64,000 nt of DNA from Metopolophium dirhodum (Eukaryota > Arthropoda > Insecta > Hemiptera > Aphididae), in assembly GCF_019925205.1 (NCBI RefSeq), contig NC_083562.1, forward strand, positions 19,592,001 through 19,656,000. The letters are read 5' to 3'. This document shows positions 39,176-51,073 of the stretch, piece after piece. Positions within the stretch are counted from its first letter, which is position 1. Each line of letters begins with the position of its first letter. The notes under the pieces were generated by a model that saw only the letters and a list, made by a program, of their open reading frames with translations, was not told where the DNA came from and ran no database searches. Both the position numbers and the translations under genes were made by a program.

Positions 39176-39551
39176 TATTGTAAAATAATGAGTGTTTTAC
39201 GTTAATTTGACTACACCGTATATTATATGTAATTAGGGAATGGGGATTATTTATAATACATTTTTAAGGTATTTTATAAAACTACAAAATACCAGATTAA
39301 GTATAATTATATATCATTATGTTATGTTACTAAGCGAGTTTGAAAGTAAACCAAACACTGTTTAATAATAATTCTAATGTAGCGTAATAATAATATTTTA
39401 ACAATAAACTATAAAATATATTTAAGAGATACATCAATGTCACCCTACATAAAACTTTAATATTATGGCCGGAACTGGTAGAGTGGGGTTTAATTTCAGA
39501 CTTGGTAATTAGAATTCATTCAGGTTATTTTTTTTTTGCAATCATAATATT

Positions 39552-39569
39552 GGGGGGGGGGGGGGGGGG
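39552..39569 (+). repeat. Run of 18 G
   Basis: A pure G run in a strongly AT-rich intron, preceded by ttgcaatcataatatt. Similar runs at 5820, 6282 and 47593 sit in transposon-like sequence, so this may also mark an element end. Confidence 0.85.
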
Positions 39570-40421
39570 TGTGAATTTCGAATGGTTCATAGTAGTCAAC
39601 CATAAATGATAAATGCTTTAAAGAAATTAACACTTTTACGTTTATTTTTTGGTATCTTAAATATTTATATATTATTATTATACAATATAGTATAATCGAA
39701 TGTAGAATGTAGTCTAAATGTTTCAATTAATTAATTTGTTATTTTTAGTGTAAATCAAAGTTAAGTTGAACGCCATCGATCACTACTGCAGTGGTTGGCC
39801 AATGGCCATAGTAGCATTAAACCATAATTTCATCCTCTTCAAAGTCTTAACACAATATACCTTATACAGTTATACACATGCCATGTAGCCATGTAGGACA
39901 TGCGATTGTACATAATATATATTATTAATATCAATAGTAGGTATGATTAATCATCCCGTGAATGATACCTAGGTAATCGATTTTTACATTCTATAAACTA
40001 GTAGTTACTTGGTATTATTACTTATTACTGCAACCTAAGAAAATTAATTGATATTTAATTAGGTACTAATTTTACACGTAAGCGATCATTTCCATTGTAG
40101 ATACATAATACTGATTACTGACACGTGTAAATCACATGATAATATGTTATTATAGTAGGTATAATACACACACTTGCCTATTGCCTATATCAATATGTTA
40201 TACTATTAATATACTAGGTACCTACCTATATTAAATTATTATAGTTGAGACGTCATATTATATTAAACTATTTTATTATGTATTCACGAAATAGTGCATA
40301 AAAGCATTGCAGTTTAAAAACCCGAATATAACCAACGATCAAAATTAAATCGAAATTCGACGCATAATTACAAATAAGTAGAAAAAAAAATGTTTGATTT
40401 TTTTTATTTTTTGATTTCAAG

Positions 40422-40577
40422 TACCCCCAAGCATCATAGACAAGGAGACGAGCACAGACATGGTGGTGCGCGAAGCGAGTAATGCTACTTTAATATGCAA
40501 AGCTGCCGGATACCCAGAGCCGTATGTGATGTGGCGAAGGGAGGACGGCGACGATATTAATTACAACGGAGACACAG
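40422..40577 (+). CDS. Lachesin/DIP-like Ig adhesion protein, Ig2 first half
   Basis: This 156-bp exon starts the second Ig domain (C2 type). Its first two bases finish the Val codon, then it reads PPSIIDKETSTDMVVREASN, then ATLICKAAGYPEPYVMWRRE and ends DGDDINYNGDT plus one base. The Cys of LIC (about residue 158) and the Trp of VMWRRE (about residue 170) are the core Ig residues. The STDMVVRE and GYPEPYVMWRRED strings are typical of insect DIPs. NAT is a likely glycosylation site. The acceptor is preceded by a long T-rich tract and reads tttcaag; the donor is GTAGGA at 40578. The partner cysteine of Ig2 and all of Ig3 must lie in later exons, which I could not find before position 64000. 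Which DIP subtype this is cannot be settled from this fragment. Confidence 0.95.
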
Positions 40578-40595
40578 GTAGGAACGCGATACCGT

Positions 40596-40652
40596 ATAAT
40601 AATAATAATAATAATAATAATGATAATAATAATAATAATAATAGTAATAATA
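40596..40652 (+). repeat. (AAT)n microsatellite just inside the intron
   Basis: About 57 bp of AAT repeat with a few single substitutions, starting 19 bp after the exon that ends at 40577. Reading through it gives an artefactual Asn run. Confidence 0.9.
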
Positions 40653-41069
40653 TTATGACGATACAGATGCAGTTATGATAACGAAGGGTGTATCGCATAC
40701 GTACATTTAATATATATTGTCGCGGGCATTAATAAGAAGGGTTGGCATGGGTGGGACCGGGCCTCACCAAAGTTGGGGCCGGTCGAGTAGAAATAATAAT
40801 TACTGAACCACTTTATGCCTCCGTATACGGCGGATCCACCGCGACGGACAACACGCGGTGCTGTAAATGTATATTAAACGACCTCGATGGAAACTATTAT
40901 ACTTTCGGCGTGGAAACATTTATAATGTATATATCATATTATATTATGTATATATTATATTATATCAGGTGATTATTTTATCGAATAACCCTCATTGATT
41001 TAACTGTTCGAGTTTTGACTTTTTTGAATGTCAACATATACCTATTTTTCATTTGTAGTATTTCGATTG

Positions 41070-41130
41070 GTGCCTATATAAAAATGAAATTTCGGAGGAG
41101 TAGTCAATAAGTTATTAATAATAAAAGTTA
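41070..41130. repeat. Partial family A copy
   Basis: The words ataaaaatgaaatttcggag and agtcaataagttattaataa match, in order, the inner left arm of the family A palindrome at 10483-10530. The outer arms are not recognisable. Confidence 0.3.
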
Positions 41131-42349
41131 ACCTAAGTCCTAAAATATTATGTAAAAATAGTATTCTTAAAAAGTTAAAAGTTTTGAAATAATGTGTGTT
41201 CTCCGATAAAAAAATCACTCGGTACATTTAATAGTATGTGCTTACAATAGTATGTAAACTGGCAATCTGAAAGTATATTATAATGTTATATAATATTATT
41301 ATATTATTATCAGTAATTCACCTACCTCGTCTTCGCATGCGATTGACGCGTAAGCATGGAGAAATTAACCGTCTTGTATTTATCTTTCATTTCGATTGAT
41401 GGTCGGCTCGCCTGTATAATATAATATAACGTCGATTATTATTACCGTGATGGGTTACACTGCTATAGAATAATTATATTATGAATTATTATTACCGTCA
41501 CTTGTTTATCGGAAAGGTTTCCAACGCGAATTTCGTGGTGACCGTTTGTCTTAAAGTTACCATTACGCGCGTCCCGTTCGTCAATGTCCTATAGTTGAAC
41601 TCGTTTTTCGTGATATTGTATATGTGTGCGTGTGTAAATATGATGAAATTCAAGGTTACAAAAAATGTATAGGTACATCGTGCCAGGCCAACTATATATG
41701 TATTCATGTTAACTCCTAAATTATACGAGCCATCGACCGCAGTGGGTGGGGGTAATAATGGCGCGCGCACTACTTTCTTTCTTTTATTATAATTAATTGC
41801 GATAATTTTATCGTACACGTTTTTTTTTTTCGTTGCGCGATTAGAGAAAAACATATTATAATATAATTATTATGATTTTTGTACAGTGTGTACTGCATAA
41901 TGTATACACAACATAATAAGCTTAACACAAATAGCCGTTTTATCACGTACTTTCAATTTATTTCGACCGATTATTCTCTGCAGACCCAAACCTAATATAA
42001 TAAACAGTGTGTAATACGCGAAAATCGTCGTGAGTTTAGCAGCAATAAAAAAATAAACTTTTTTTGTTTTGCATGTACGCTCTGCTATTGTTTTCCTACC
42101 AAATTACAATAAAAGTAAAATGTATACGCATGTATTGTGTCGGTGCATGTAATCGCGTGCATGAGATACCTACCTCTTATAAAAAGTTATAATCCTGCTA
42201 TATGCATTAGTATAATATACAAAGGTTACAGAAGTGGTTTGTAAGTTTCGGTGTAACCTATAATGTGGGCGCACGTTAAAAATATTTAAATTTATGTACG
42301 GAATTTAGTGGATTACACTTTCAAGGGTTAAAACTTTTGTTATTATACA

Positions 42350-42415
42350 TTGTTGTTGGTGGTGATGGTGGTGGTGTTGTTAGAGGCAGTGGTGGGGGTG
42401 GTGGTAGCTAGTGAT
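42350..42415 (+). repeat. Degenerate (GGT)n tract
   Basis: GGT, GTT and GAT triplets with interruptions (ggtggtgatggtggtggtgt), followed by gtggtgggggtggtggtagc. A simple repeat without coding context. Confidence 0.7.
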
Positions 42416-44727
42416 GTCGAAAATTTAATTTACCACTGTGCTATCATTTTTTTTCAAATTAAGATTTAATATAATGTAGTTGTTGTTGTTGATCATTTTA
42501 ATCATGGAGAAAAAAATAACAACACATTGACTGACAAAGACATTTAAAGTGATATATATTTTAATATAATAATATATTTCTCTGGCGGATTTTCTTACAG
42601 TACATAAATATATTTTCCTACAGATTTTTGGTAAACTTTAATCGCTCGTTCTTGAAGTGGCGATAATTCTATCATTGTTTTTATGCATTATATTGCGAAC
42701 CCCGTTAAGAATTTTCTGTTTTTTGTATTATGAATTTATATTGATCGATGTTTGAATATGAACTATGGTGAGTGGAATGGTGACTTCTTTTCTGAGTAAT
42801 CAAATCTTGTTGTTTTAATTTCATACGGCAAAGTGCAAACACTAAAACTATTTCATTATATATTTTATCGATTTCCTATGTTTTTTTCTTTGAAGGAAAA
42901 AGTATGTTTGGAAAATTGAATTATGTTGGCAATGAATTGTGTAAGAAAACTTTCAGGAAATAATCTTTATATAAAATAAGAAAAGTATTTAGAATACAAT
43001 TGTTGCCAAAAAAAGTTGTTTTGATTTATTACTTGAGATTGCTATAAATTAAAAAATTGAATTCAATTACATTTATCTAAACATTCTAAACTTAAAAATA
43101 ATTTACGATATAAAAATAGTGAAATAATTTAAAAGTATCTCAATCGATTTAATATACATTTTATATTTTATATATTTAGTGTGATTTAAAACAATGGAGT
43201 TGTTTAATAATAAATAGATAAAAAAAATTGTTAAATTGTAGTTATTTTGAATATCTTAAGCAATGATGGTCACTTTTAAATGTACGAGACATTTCGTATA
43301 TATATACCATATTTTAAATAATTACTATGTTATAATAGAAACAAACTGTTATCGCACTGTCCAAATAAATATACTGTTAAACTTAAAATATCTGTGGTAA
43401 ATTTATAAATTCTATGTTATGGTTGGCAATTAATTAATATTAAGTCACAGAAGAAGTCTAAATACTTATAGAAGTCTTAGAGTTTAGTCATTATATATTA
43501 TATGATTTGTATGAAATAGTTGTAATTTATATCGTACGTTTGTACTTATACTATCTAATGTTTATTTGTCAGGCAGCAATTTATCTCGGCCAAGTTAAAA
43601 ATGTTTCGATGATAAAATGTTGTTGTCTATTCCGCTGCTTTTTTAATTGACTCATACTTAAACTGCGAAAGTGAGTTAAACACAAATTCCGTATAAAGAC
43701 GTTACGAATTATTCGTTATATCATGTTGGAATGTGTACTCACGTGATCCATTATTTTACCGTCAATCGTTTTTGCATGTTTTTGTTAACCGTTAAACGAG
43801 TGTAATATATTGTTGTGGCTCCTCCCCCAGTGGCTCCTCCCTACGTACAATTCAGGAATTTTCTCAGCCAATGTTGTCTATTCAAAAACGATTCGTCACT
43901 TAATCAGTTAATACTGAAATAAGATTTTGTAATACATTTCTCATTCAAACTGGCCCAACGAACAGGCGTAGTTACATGGGATGCCTACGAGGTGGTTCCC
44001 GGATAGTCTATAGGCAAACCTACAAATTGGGTCTAATGATCTTTCATTTTAACAATAAAACTACCAATGTAAATATTAAGTTTGTCAACCACGGTTGAAA
44101 ATAATATCGCATGTTAAACCGACAACAGTTTCCCACGTTTGTGTTACTAATCAATCTATATAATATACAACTAAGCATAAAAACTTAGTCGCGCTAAGTA
44201 TAAAAAGAAAATAGCGCCTTAAATTACGCACAAAGGCAAAACACACACTTAACTGCCGGACAATATATTATTACAGCAATCAACGCGATTTACGAAATAA
44301 ATTTCTTGAGAAAGCTTAGCAAATTTGTAGTAAAATAATGAAGTTTGAAAACACAATAATCTAATTGGACTTTTTACGTAGAAGTGCATGGTGTAGTTTT
44401 CAAATCATTTTGAATAATATCAACAGAGTTACATCCAATTTAACTAGAAACTATTGTAGCGTATTCTCAACAATTTATTGGATAATATTTCCCGCGGCCC
44501 GCATTACAATGCACTATCCAACACCTATGGCAACTAATAAACAAAAAAACAAAAAACATCATTGTAAGACCAATATGTTCCCGAAATAATAAGGTATCAA
44601 ATAAAAATTAGTGATAGCCTACCAAAAATCTCCGCCATACTCCGTGTATAAAAACGGCTTTAAAATTTGTGATATAATTTTAAACTTTAAAGGTAGCTAA
44701 GTCTTTACTCTTTGAACAATAGATATC

Positions 44728-44811
44728 ATTTATGTTAAAATAATGGGCTGAAAAATTGAACTTAGCTTGATTTTACTATAAAATTTTTAGCAGATTATTT
44801 TAACATAAATT
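44728..44811 (+). ncRNA. Candidate hairpin RNA precursor (or short palindromic element)
   Basis: The 5' arm atttatgttaaaataatggg plus ctgaaaaatt (44728-44757) is complementary to the 3' arm aaatttttagcagattattt plus taacataaat (44781-44810). The stem is about 29 bp with one 2-nt internal mismatch and a loop of about 23 nt, a size like a microRNA precursor. Weaker complementarity extends outward on both sides (ctctttgaa against its partner near 44830), which suits a small foldback transposon as well. It lies in intron sequence on the host-gene strand. No expression can be inferred from sequence, so the RNA call is tentative. Confidence 0.3.
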
Positions 44812-46703
44812 ATATTAATACTTTTAGAGCCTTTTTTTTATACTTATCGTTTTTTACACGAAATATGGTGAAAGAGTTTTGTTGGGATATAAATATATAA
44901 TATAAAACTAAAATCAATAATATGTTAAATAATTAAATAGGCATATAATAATAGTCCGACCAAGTACCAACATTATGAAGTTTACTCTGAAGTAGATGTA
45001 AATTTTGCTTATATTTTTTAGCGGAAAGTTGCAGTCATCAGATCTTAACAATATTTTCTACTTGTACGTGTGCGGGAACCAATTTTAACAGATGTATAGT
45101 TTCTATCGATAACCAATTCGTACCACTTTATTTTGGCCCAGAAACCAAGTCTGTATTTTCCGTTACAGGATTGGTTTACGAAATGATCATAAATAATGTA
45201 TATGCCACGATTTGTTTTGTTTTATAATAAACGCTTAAAAAGTTTTACCGCTCTTTATTTTGTTATACAGTATTTATTATCATCAATTAATCGGAAATTA
45301 TTTGCGGTTAAACATTGGTTTTTTTAAATTTGTAATATTCCGTTTTATCAGAATAAAAAAAAGAAATATAATATTACGACTCGAGCATAAATATTGTGCA
45401 ATCATATTTTTCAGTGTTCTCGTTTAAAACTAAAATAATAATGGTCATAAAAATATAAAAGTTTGAAGATTTATTTTATTACTTTTAAGTGACATTAAAT
45501 GCGTATGAATAAATTCGATTTAGTTTGTGTGTGTAATGTGTACAAACTTCTAAATGTTATCTATGAAATCAAAAATTTTCAAGACTTGTCACTCGAGATT
45601 TCCACCGTTTCTAAACGGAAAAGAATATCGTTTACAGATCGAAAAATACTACGATCGTAAATACGGTACGAGAACGTTTTTGACTGCAATAATATAATAT
45701 GATTCGCAGTTTTTTTTAGTTGAAAACTGCTATCGTCGTCGTTTAATACCTACTCGTGTGCTGTTGTTGTTGGCCACGGTGCATTTTATTAGTCTCGCGA
45801 ACTATAATGTCGTGTGTATTGGCGAACAACGTACTATGTCGAACGTAAAATTTAACTGTTATTGTTTATCGAATTAAAACCGGGTCCGTTGAAAACTTGA
45901 CTACGAAAATATTGCAAAAACTCGAAGCACGCGGGCGACCCGCGATCGTTTCTGTCGTCTCATCGCCGGTCGGAAAATCGCAGCCTGACCTACCCAACAC
46001 CAGAGGTCCAGGGGGGGGACATTAACCAGTTGGAAAGTTAATTTTTTTTTTAAGCTTTATACCTTAACTATTATAGTTAGGTAATTTTCTAATTAACTTA
46101 AGAACTTAACGAGCGTAATTGAAATAACTCATCTTTTTCATAAAATTATATGATATTTCGTAAAATTTTCAATATTACCATATGTATTCTTAGCGAATAT
46201 AATATTATCATGTGCGATACATAAAGCATTTACATAAAGCATCAGAGACAAAGTAATGAAACAAATTATATTTTATTGAACACAAAGATTAAATTTAATT
46301 GTTACTGACAAATCTTAATTTTAAAAATTACATTACTTAAGTTGGCCACCTTCAAGTTGTATACAGTCAGCTACCGGCTTACGCATAGGTATTATACTGT
46401 CAATATACGCCGTAATTTCAAAAACTGGTTGATTTACAGGCACAGTGTGACGTGTACTGCATGATTACTGATATGATATCAAATGTGATATCAAATGTAA
46501 AACTAAACATCATCATGCACTTTAATTTAGCAAAATATCGGTTTATCTTATCCAACTAACTATAGCACTCACTAAATCGTCAGAACCTTTTTACCTCACC
46601 TTGTATAGTTTAGACTTAAGACAATATTATGTAGAATGTTTATTATATTAATATATTATATAATTACTATACATAATAGCTACATAGGTAATAAAATTAA
46701 ATA

Positions 46704-46917
46704 ACGAGGCCTGGTGTGCCTCTTTGGTCGGCCTCAGTCATTAACGTGTTCTGAGGTTAAACATCGGCTGACGTCACTAGTTCTCAGATGGATGACCACC
46801 CGGGTTTTTAGTGACGAAACCTCGCCCCACATACACGTGTTTCTCAACCAACCGTAATCCCTTACAAAATAATAATGGCCATGGTTGCCGATGCTTAAGA
46901 TTAATTAAAAAAAAAAA
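46704..46917 (+). mobile_element. SINE with a 5S rRNA-like head
   Basis: The head contains gttctgaggttaaacatcgg and agttctcagatggatgacca plus ccc, matching the order of the internal promoter of 5S rRNA (box A-like AGTTAAGCAACATCGG, then box C-like AGTACTTGGATGGGTGACCGCC). The body continues with cctcgccccacatacacgtg and ends in a run of 13 A. The flanks (aaattaaataac before, aaattaattacg after) may be a worn target duplication. 5S-derived SINEs (the SINE3 type) are known in animals and depend on a LINE for mobility; the partner LINE is not in this window. It is not a functional 5S gene: the 5S resemblance covers only part of the head. Confidence 0.7.
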
Positions 46918-47164
46918 AATTAATTACGTGCATTTCACTTTGTTTGGAAGTTAAACAATTTAAACTTTCAAAAATGGGTTTTCTATACAAATTAAAAATA
47001 TAGATTTGTGTCCGCATGACAGGCTTGGGGCCGTTGAATTTTCATTTGATCAAAGTTCACTTTTAGTTCAGTGCCACTTCTTTGGGTCCAAAAGAAAAAC
47101 ACTATACGCGTAGGAAACGGTCCCAACGACTGCATAATAACGCCATCGCCCTCAGCGCCCCTCC

Positions 47165-47191
47165 ACCCCACCACCACCACCACCACCACCA
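47165..47191 (+). repeat. (CCA)n microsatellite
   Basis: About 27 bp of ACC/CCA triplets within a GC-richer patch (47030-47300). Frames through it read as runs of one residue and are artefacts. Confidence 0.8.
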
Positions 47192-47552
47192 ATCTTATTT
47201 AATTGCGATTTGCCGCACAACTCTCTGTAGGTACTTATATGTACAACACTGATACTACAGGTATATGCCATAATAATAATTGCAACGAATGCCCATATCC
47301 GACGGGACCGGATTGCTGGCAGATAGGTATAATGACCTTCTCGGCACACACACACACATATTTGTATACACACTTTAATATGTAACGTTATAATTGGAAG
47401 TTACATGCACGGTTATTTTATTTATTTGTTTTATTATTTTAATTATAATTCACAGAGTTGTTTTTTTTTCCGTGACTATTCGCACTCGAATCATATTCCA
47501 CGTGTGTGTGTGTGTAATTATTGACGACTGATGTGTGGCAATGGTATAAAAC

Positions 47553-48050
47553 CAGGACCGTATTTAGTTTGTGGGGTGTGTGGTGGTGTTGTGGGGGGGG
47601 GGGGGCAAGGGGTTGATATAAAGGTGGTACAATTTTTTTAAAAATGATAATTGTTTTAATCTCCCTATAACTCCCATTTTCTTCTTTTCTATAGTTAAAG
47701 TTGTTATTATATTTTTTAATTTGTAATTTGCTATCATACTTTATATTATTATCCTTATTATTATAACATAAACACGTCCTAGTTCTTGCATTAAAAATCA
47801 AAAATTACTTAACTTTCACCATCAATTATGATAGTATTATTAAAGATTTTAATTCTGGAGTCACAATCCTGGAAGAAAATTAAAAACTTTTCAACCGTTA
47901 TTTTGTTTTTAACGACATGTACGTATACCTAAGTTTTATTTAATTTTAAAAATTATTTTTTAAAAACAAATACATGTTTTTTTTCTTTATAATTGGACTG
48001 TTTTTATTTGTATTGCCCTTAGGCAGAAAAATTTCTAAATCACGGCCCTG
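47553..48050. mobile_element. hAT-like non-autonomous element, about 498 bp
   Basis: The left end reads CAGGACCGTATTTAG and the right end, reverse-complemented, reads CAGGGCCGTGATTTAG, an inverted repeat with a single-base gap. The 8-base flanks are tataaaac and ttcacaac, matching at 5 of 8, which is compatible with a decayed hAT target duplication. A 13-G run (47593-47605) follows the left end, and the sub-terminal right end has cccttaggca, a word pattern also seen in the MITE at 7526. There is no transposase frame. Confidence 0.6.
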
Positions 48051-48169
48051 TTCACAACTGCTTCACCAGTAATACATCCATAAGACAGACCTGGAAAACT
48101 TGTGTTCGTCATATTTACTGAAAATCTCTTTGTGTACACGTATTATACACATGTGCTACATATCATCAT

Positions 48170-48890
48170 GTGTGTGTGTGTGGGGTGTAATACACCAACG
48201 CTACACATCCGAATATCTCCAAGCACTGCACTTCCCCCCACGACCCCGCACCTCTACGCTTCCCCGTCAGTGCCTTTGGGGAAAACCGTACCGAAAAGCC
48301 CGTGTGCCCCGAGCAATTTATATATTACGTCCGAACGGCGGCGGCGGTCGCTCGGGAAAACATAACGAACCTCCTCCCATACGCGCGCACAACACACACA
48401 CACGCCGTCCGTTTGCGTCCCGCCTTCCACGGCTGTTCTTTTCCACCGGTCAGTATATCTTTTTGATGGTCACGGGGACGCGAGGTGTATATATATATAC
48501 ACCGGGCGTCGTGTGTATGTATATGTGCCATGTATATTATATACACATATATACAACCCCCCGAGGTAGATATTCGGCTAGACAGATTTGCTAAAACCCC
48601 GGTCACCGGCGGCGGCGTCACCGTTCTCTTCCGACTCCACCTATATACTACACCTCCACCGCCGCTGCACTCTTATACCCTCCGGGATATCGGTCCGTGT
48701 GCAGTGTATCTTTTTCCCATATCGCATATATGTACTTGTGTGTGTGTGTGTGTGTGTACTTTCCCCGACTTATTTCCGCCGTGTACTACGTTATTTTTTT
48801 CCATCTCTTCGACATTTTTTCTCATAAATATAGCGTAACAAATATGGTCACCCGCCGTCATTGTTGGTCAGAGATTTCACCCCAACGGAA
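48170..48890. promoter_or_regulatory. Strong CpG- and CA/TG-rich island
   Basis: The densest GC-rich block in the window: tccgaacggcggcggcggtc, acacgccgtccgtttgcgtc, ccccggtcaccggcggcggc. It includes TG runs at 48173-48182 and 48737-48758 and alternating TA near 48487. Five or more open frames overlap on both strands, the longest 164 codons at 48100-48594. None has a recognisable domain, and their coexistence shows they are due to lack of AT-rich stops. It may be an intronic promoter or enhancer; an unrecognised non-coding transcript could start here. Confidence 0.35.
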
Positions 48891-49097
48891 ATAAGCGTTG
48901 TACCGAATCCCAATATAATAATACACGATATACATCCGGTTTTGGTATCGGAAATAATTTAATTTATATATTACGTGCATTCGTGAGAAATAACGTGCGA
49001 TTTGCGCGCGCACGAAATCGATAAATGGAGCAAAGTGGATTGAACGAAATATAATATTGCGGATCGGTATTAGGTACCCAGCTTGTGTGTACAAAGT

Positions 49098-49120
49098 ATT
49101 ATTATTATTATTATTATTAC
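49098..49120 (+). repeat. (ATT)n microsatellite
   Basis: A run of about 23 bp of TAT/ATT triplets in intron sequence. Confidence 0.8.
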
Positions 49121-49831
49121 CTATGGTGTAGTAATACTGCGACGTAATAATATATGGTCGCGAATTGATGTTTTCCAAACGTTCCAAAGGTGATAAATTT
49201 TTCATTTTTATTCGTTTTTTTTTTTTGTTTACATTATTATCAGGGGCGAGTGTCACGGTATATTTACGTAATTTTTTTGTCGTGTCACTGCAGTGCTTGC
49301 AACGAGCAGCGGTTGAACGTATAAACCAACAATTTTGAAATCAATACGTACTAAGTGTTTCTAGGAATTAACTAGTATTCGGGGAAATGGATCATTGTTT
49401 GGAGTACCGAATAATAGCACTAATTTACATCATCTTCAAATAACACAAAATAAATTTAAAAAGTATTTGATATTTTTCCTCAAAACATTGAAACCCATAC
49501 ATTTACGTTTTAAGTGTTCGCTGTTCTAATGTAAGTTGGAACAAATAAAGCATAAAACAAATTCTAATAAAATGTTAAAAATATGAATTATCACTTTATG
49601 TAAAATTGGTTACACAAAATACAATTTATTTATTTGTTAATGTTAGGTTGCCATTGCAACCGTAAGGCAAAATAGGCTTGCGAAAATCATTAATAATATC
49701 TACAATTGATATAATCGATAAAAACTGATAACGATTAATCGATGAAAACGCATAGGTAGGTAGTTATTGTTTCGTTGATATGATAATTGAAATGGTGAGA
49801 AAAAAAATTTGGTATTCAACCCAAAAAACAT

Positions 49832-50557
49832 ATGTGGGGGAGCTTGGGGATAGATGCTACACTTTTGGTCTTTTTGTATTTTACACAAAACTGATGCTGA
49901 AAAATAATTTTTCATTTTTCATTTTCATTAGATACTCATGTAATGATTGATATGTAGTAATGATAACTAGTAAAAAAAAAAAATAATTTGTAACACATTA
50001 ACCCAGAACGGGGCAATTTGTTACATACCTGGGTTAAAATGATACAAACTAGTCAATATACATTTTTTATATTATGTTAGACCTTTTCTAGCCTTGAACG
50101 TTCAATAGTTATAATATATACTAAATTAATCCATATTGAATTTGAATATTTAGCTTTCTGTTAGGAATATAATCAAGTTGTAGTTAGTATCTAACATTGT
50201 AACAGTTTTATCCCCGTAATTATTACAGTTAGCTATAACCGGCCATCACTAACCATTAAAGTTATAAACGCAATAATTATTTTGTAAAAAAAAGATAATT
50301 TCAATGAAATATTATTCTGTACAAGATAGGCGTAATGAAATTAAAAATGCTACCTTAAAGAATAACTGTAAAGAAAAACTTGGATCGATAAACATTTTTT
50401 TTTTTCAACGAATTTTACTTTTTTTTCAAATTATTTATTAAAATACGTTTTATATTAAGCCAGCGTATATAACCAATTGCGTAATACAAATTAAAATTAA
50501 TTGTTTCTGTAACACTTTGCCCCGTATAACACTATATGCCCTATGCTCCCCCTATGA
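49832..50557. mobile_element. Inverted-repeat element, family D, about 725 bp
   Basis: The left end reads tgggggagcttggggataga and the right end, reverse-complemented, reads agggggagcatagggcatat. Internal words (acccagaacggggcaatttg, gtaacactttgccccgtata) also mirror one another. The word tatg flanks both sides and might be a 4-bp target duplication. It is non-coding. The transposon superfamily is unclear. Confidence 0.5.
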
Positions 50558-51073
50558 CAAAGGTTATATTGGAATAAAAACCTGTTTCTACCGTAACAAA
50601 AGTGTATTTTCTTAATTCAATATTTTACCAATATTTAAAAAAAAAATCAGTGATTGTTTTTCTTGTAAAAATTAATTTAACAAAAATAACTAATAACCGC
50701 ATGTTAAACACAATAATATATAAAACCAATAATATTAACATCCCAAGAACATTTAAAACTATCCTCTCAGTCTTCATACTCATTCGAAAGAGTGTAGGAC
50801 CATAATAATTTATAATAAATACACTACCCCGCTAAACTTCGAAATGAAAAACTTGGTAATTTTATTTTATTTATTATTCTACTATTATACATACTAACAT
50901 ATTATTATTATTACAAGTAGCTATTATACATAAATAATATCGATGATAATAACTAACATAATATTGGGAGAAACATTGTTGGATAAGTTTTCGTCGGCCG
51001 CCACACGAACGTAGTCAGTGGAGACATAAATCTATTGAAAATATTATTACTAAAATGTAAATAAAAAAAAAAT

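Larger units (their letters stand above)
37322..40421 (+). other. Intron between Ig1 and Ig2 (3,100 bp)
   Basis: A phase-1 intron, the usual class at Ig-domain boundaries. It carries a family B copy (37600-37914), a family A copy (38205-39175) and an 18-G run (39552-39569). Confidence 0.85.
9601..40577 (+). other. Visible span of the lachesin/DIP-like gene (5' and 3' incomplete)
   Basis: Four exons totalling 555 bp of coding sequence are scattered over 31 kb. Joining them keeps one frame with phases 1, 0, 1 and 1 at successive exon ends, and no stop appears. The fragment contains Ig1 complete and Ig2 to just after its Trp. Known DIP/lachesin proteins have a signal peptide, three Ig domains and a GPI or membrane anchor. 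The missing signal peptide should lie upstream of 9620, possibly before the window, and the missing 3' exons beyond 64000. Long first introns are usual for neuronal adhesion genes in insects, and they often hold enhancers. The product is inferred to act at the neuronal cell surface, binding Dpr-type partners to help match pre- and postsynaptic cells. Confidence 0.85.

Noticed and set aside
48100..48594. 164-codon plus-strand frame
   Set aside because: It overlaps open frames on both strands in a CpG-rich, stop-poor block with TG and TA runs; no domain is visible.
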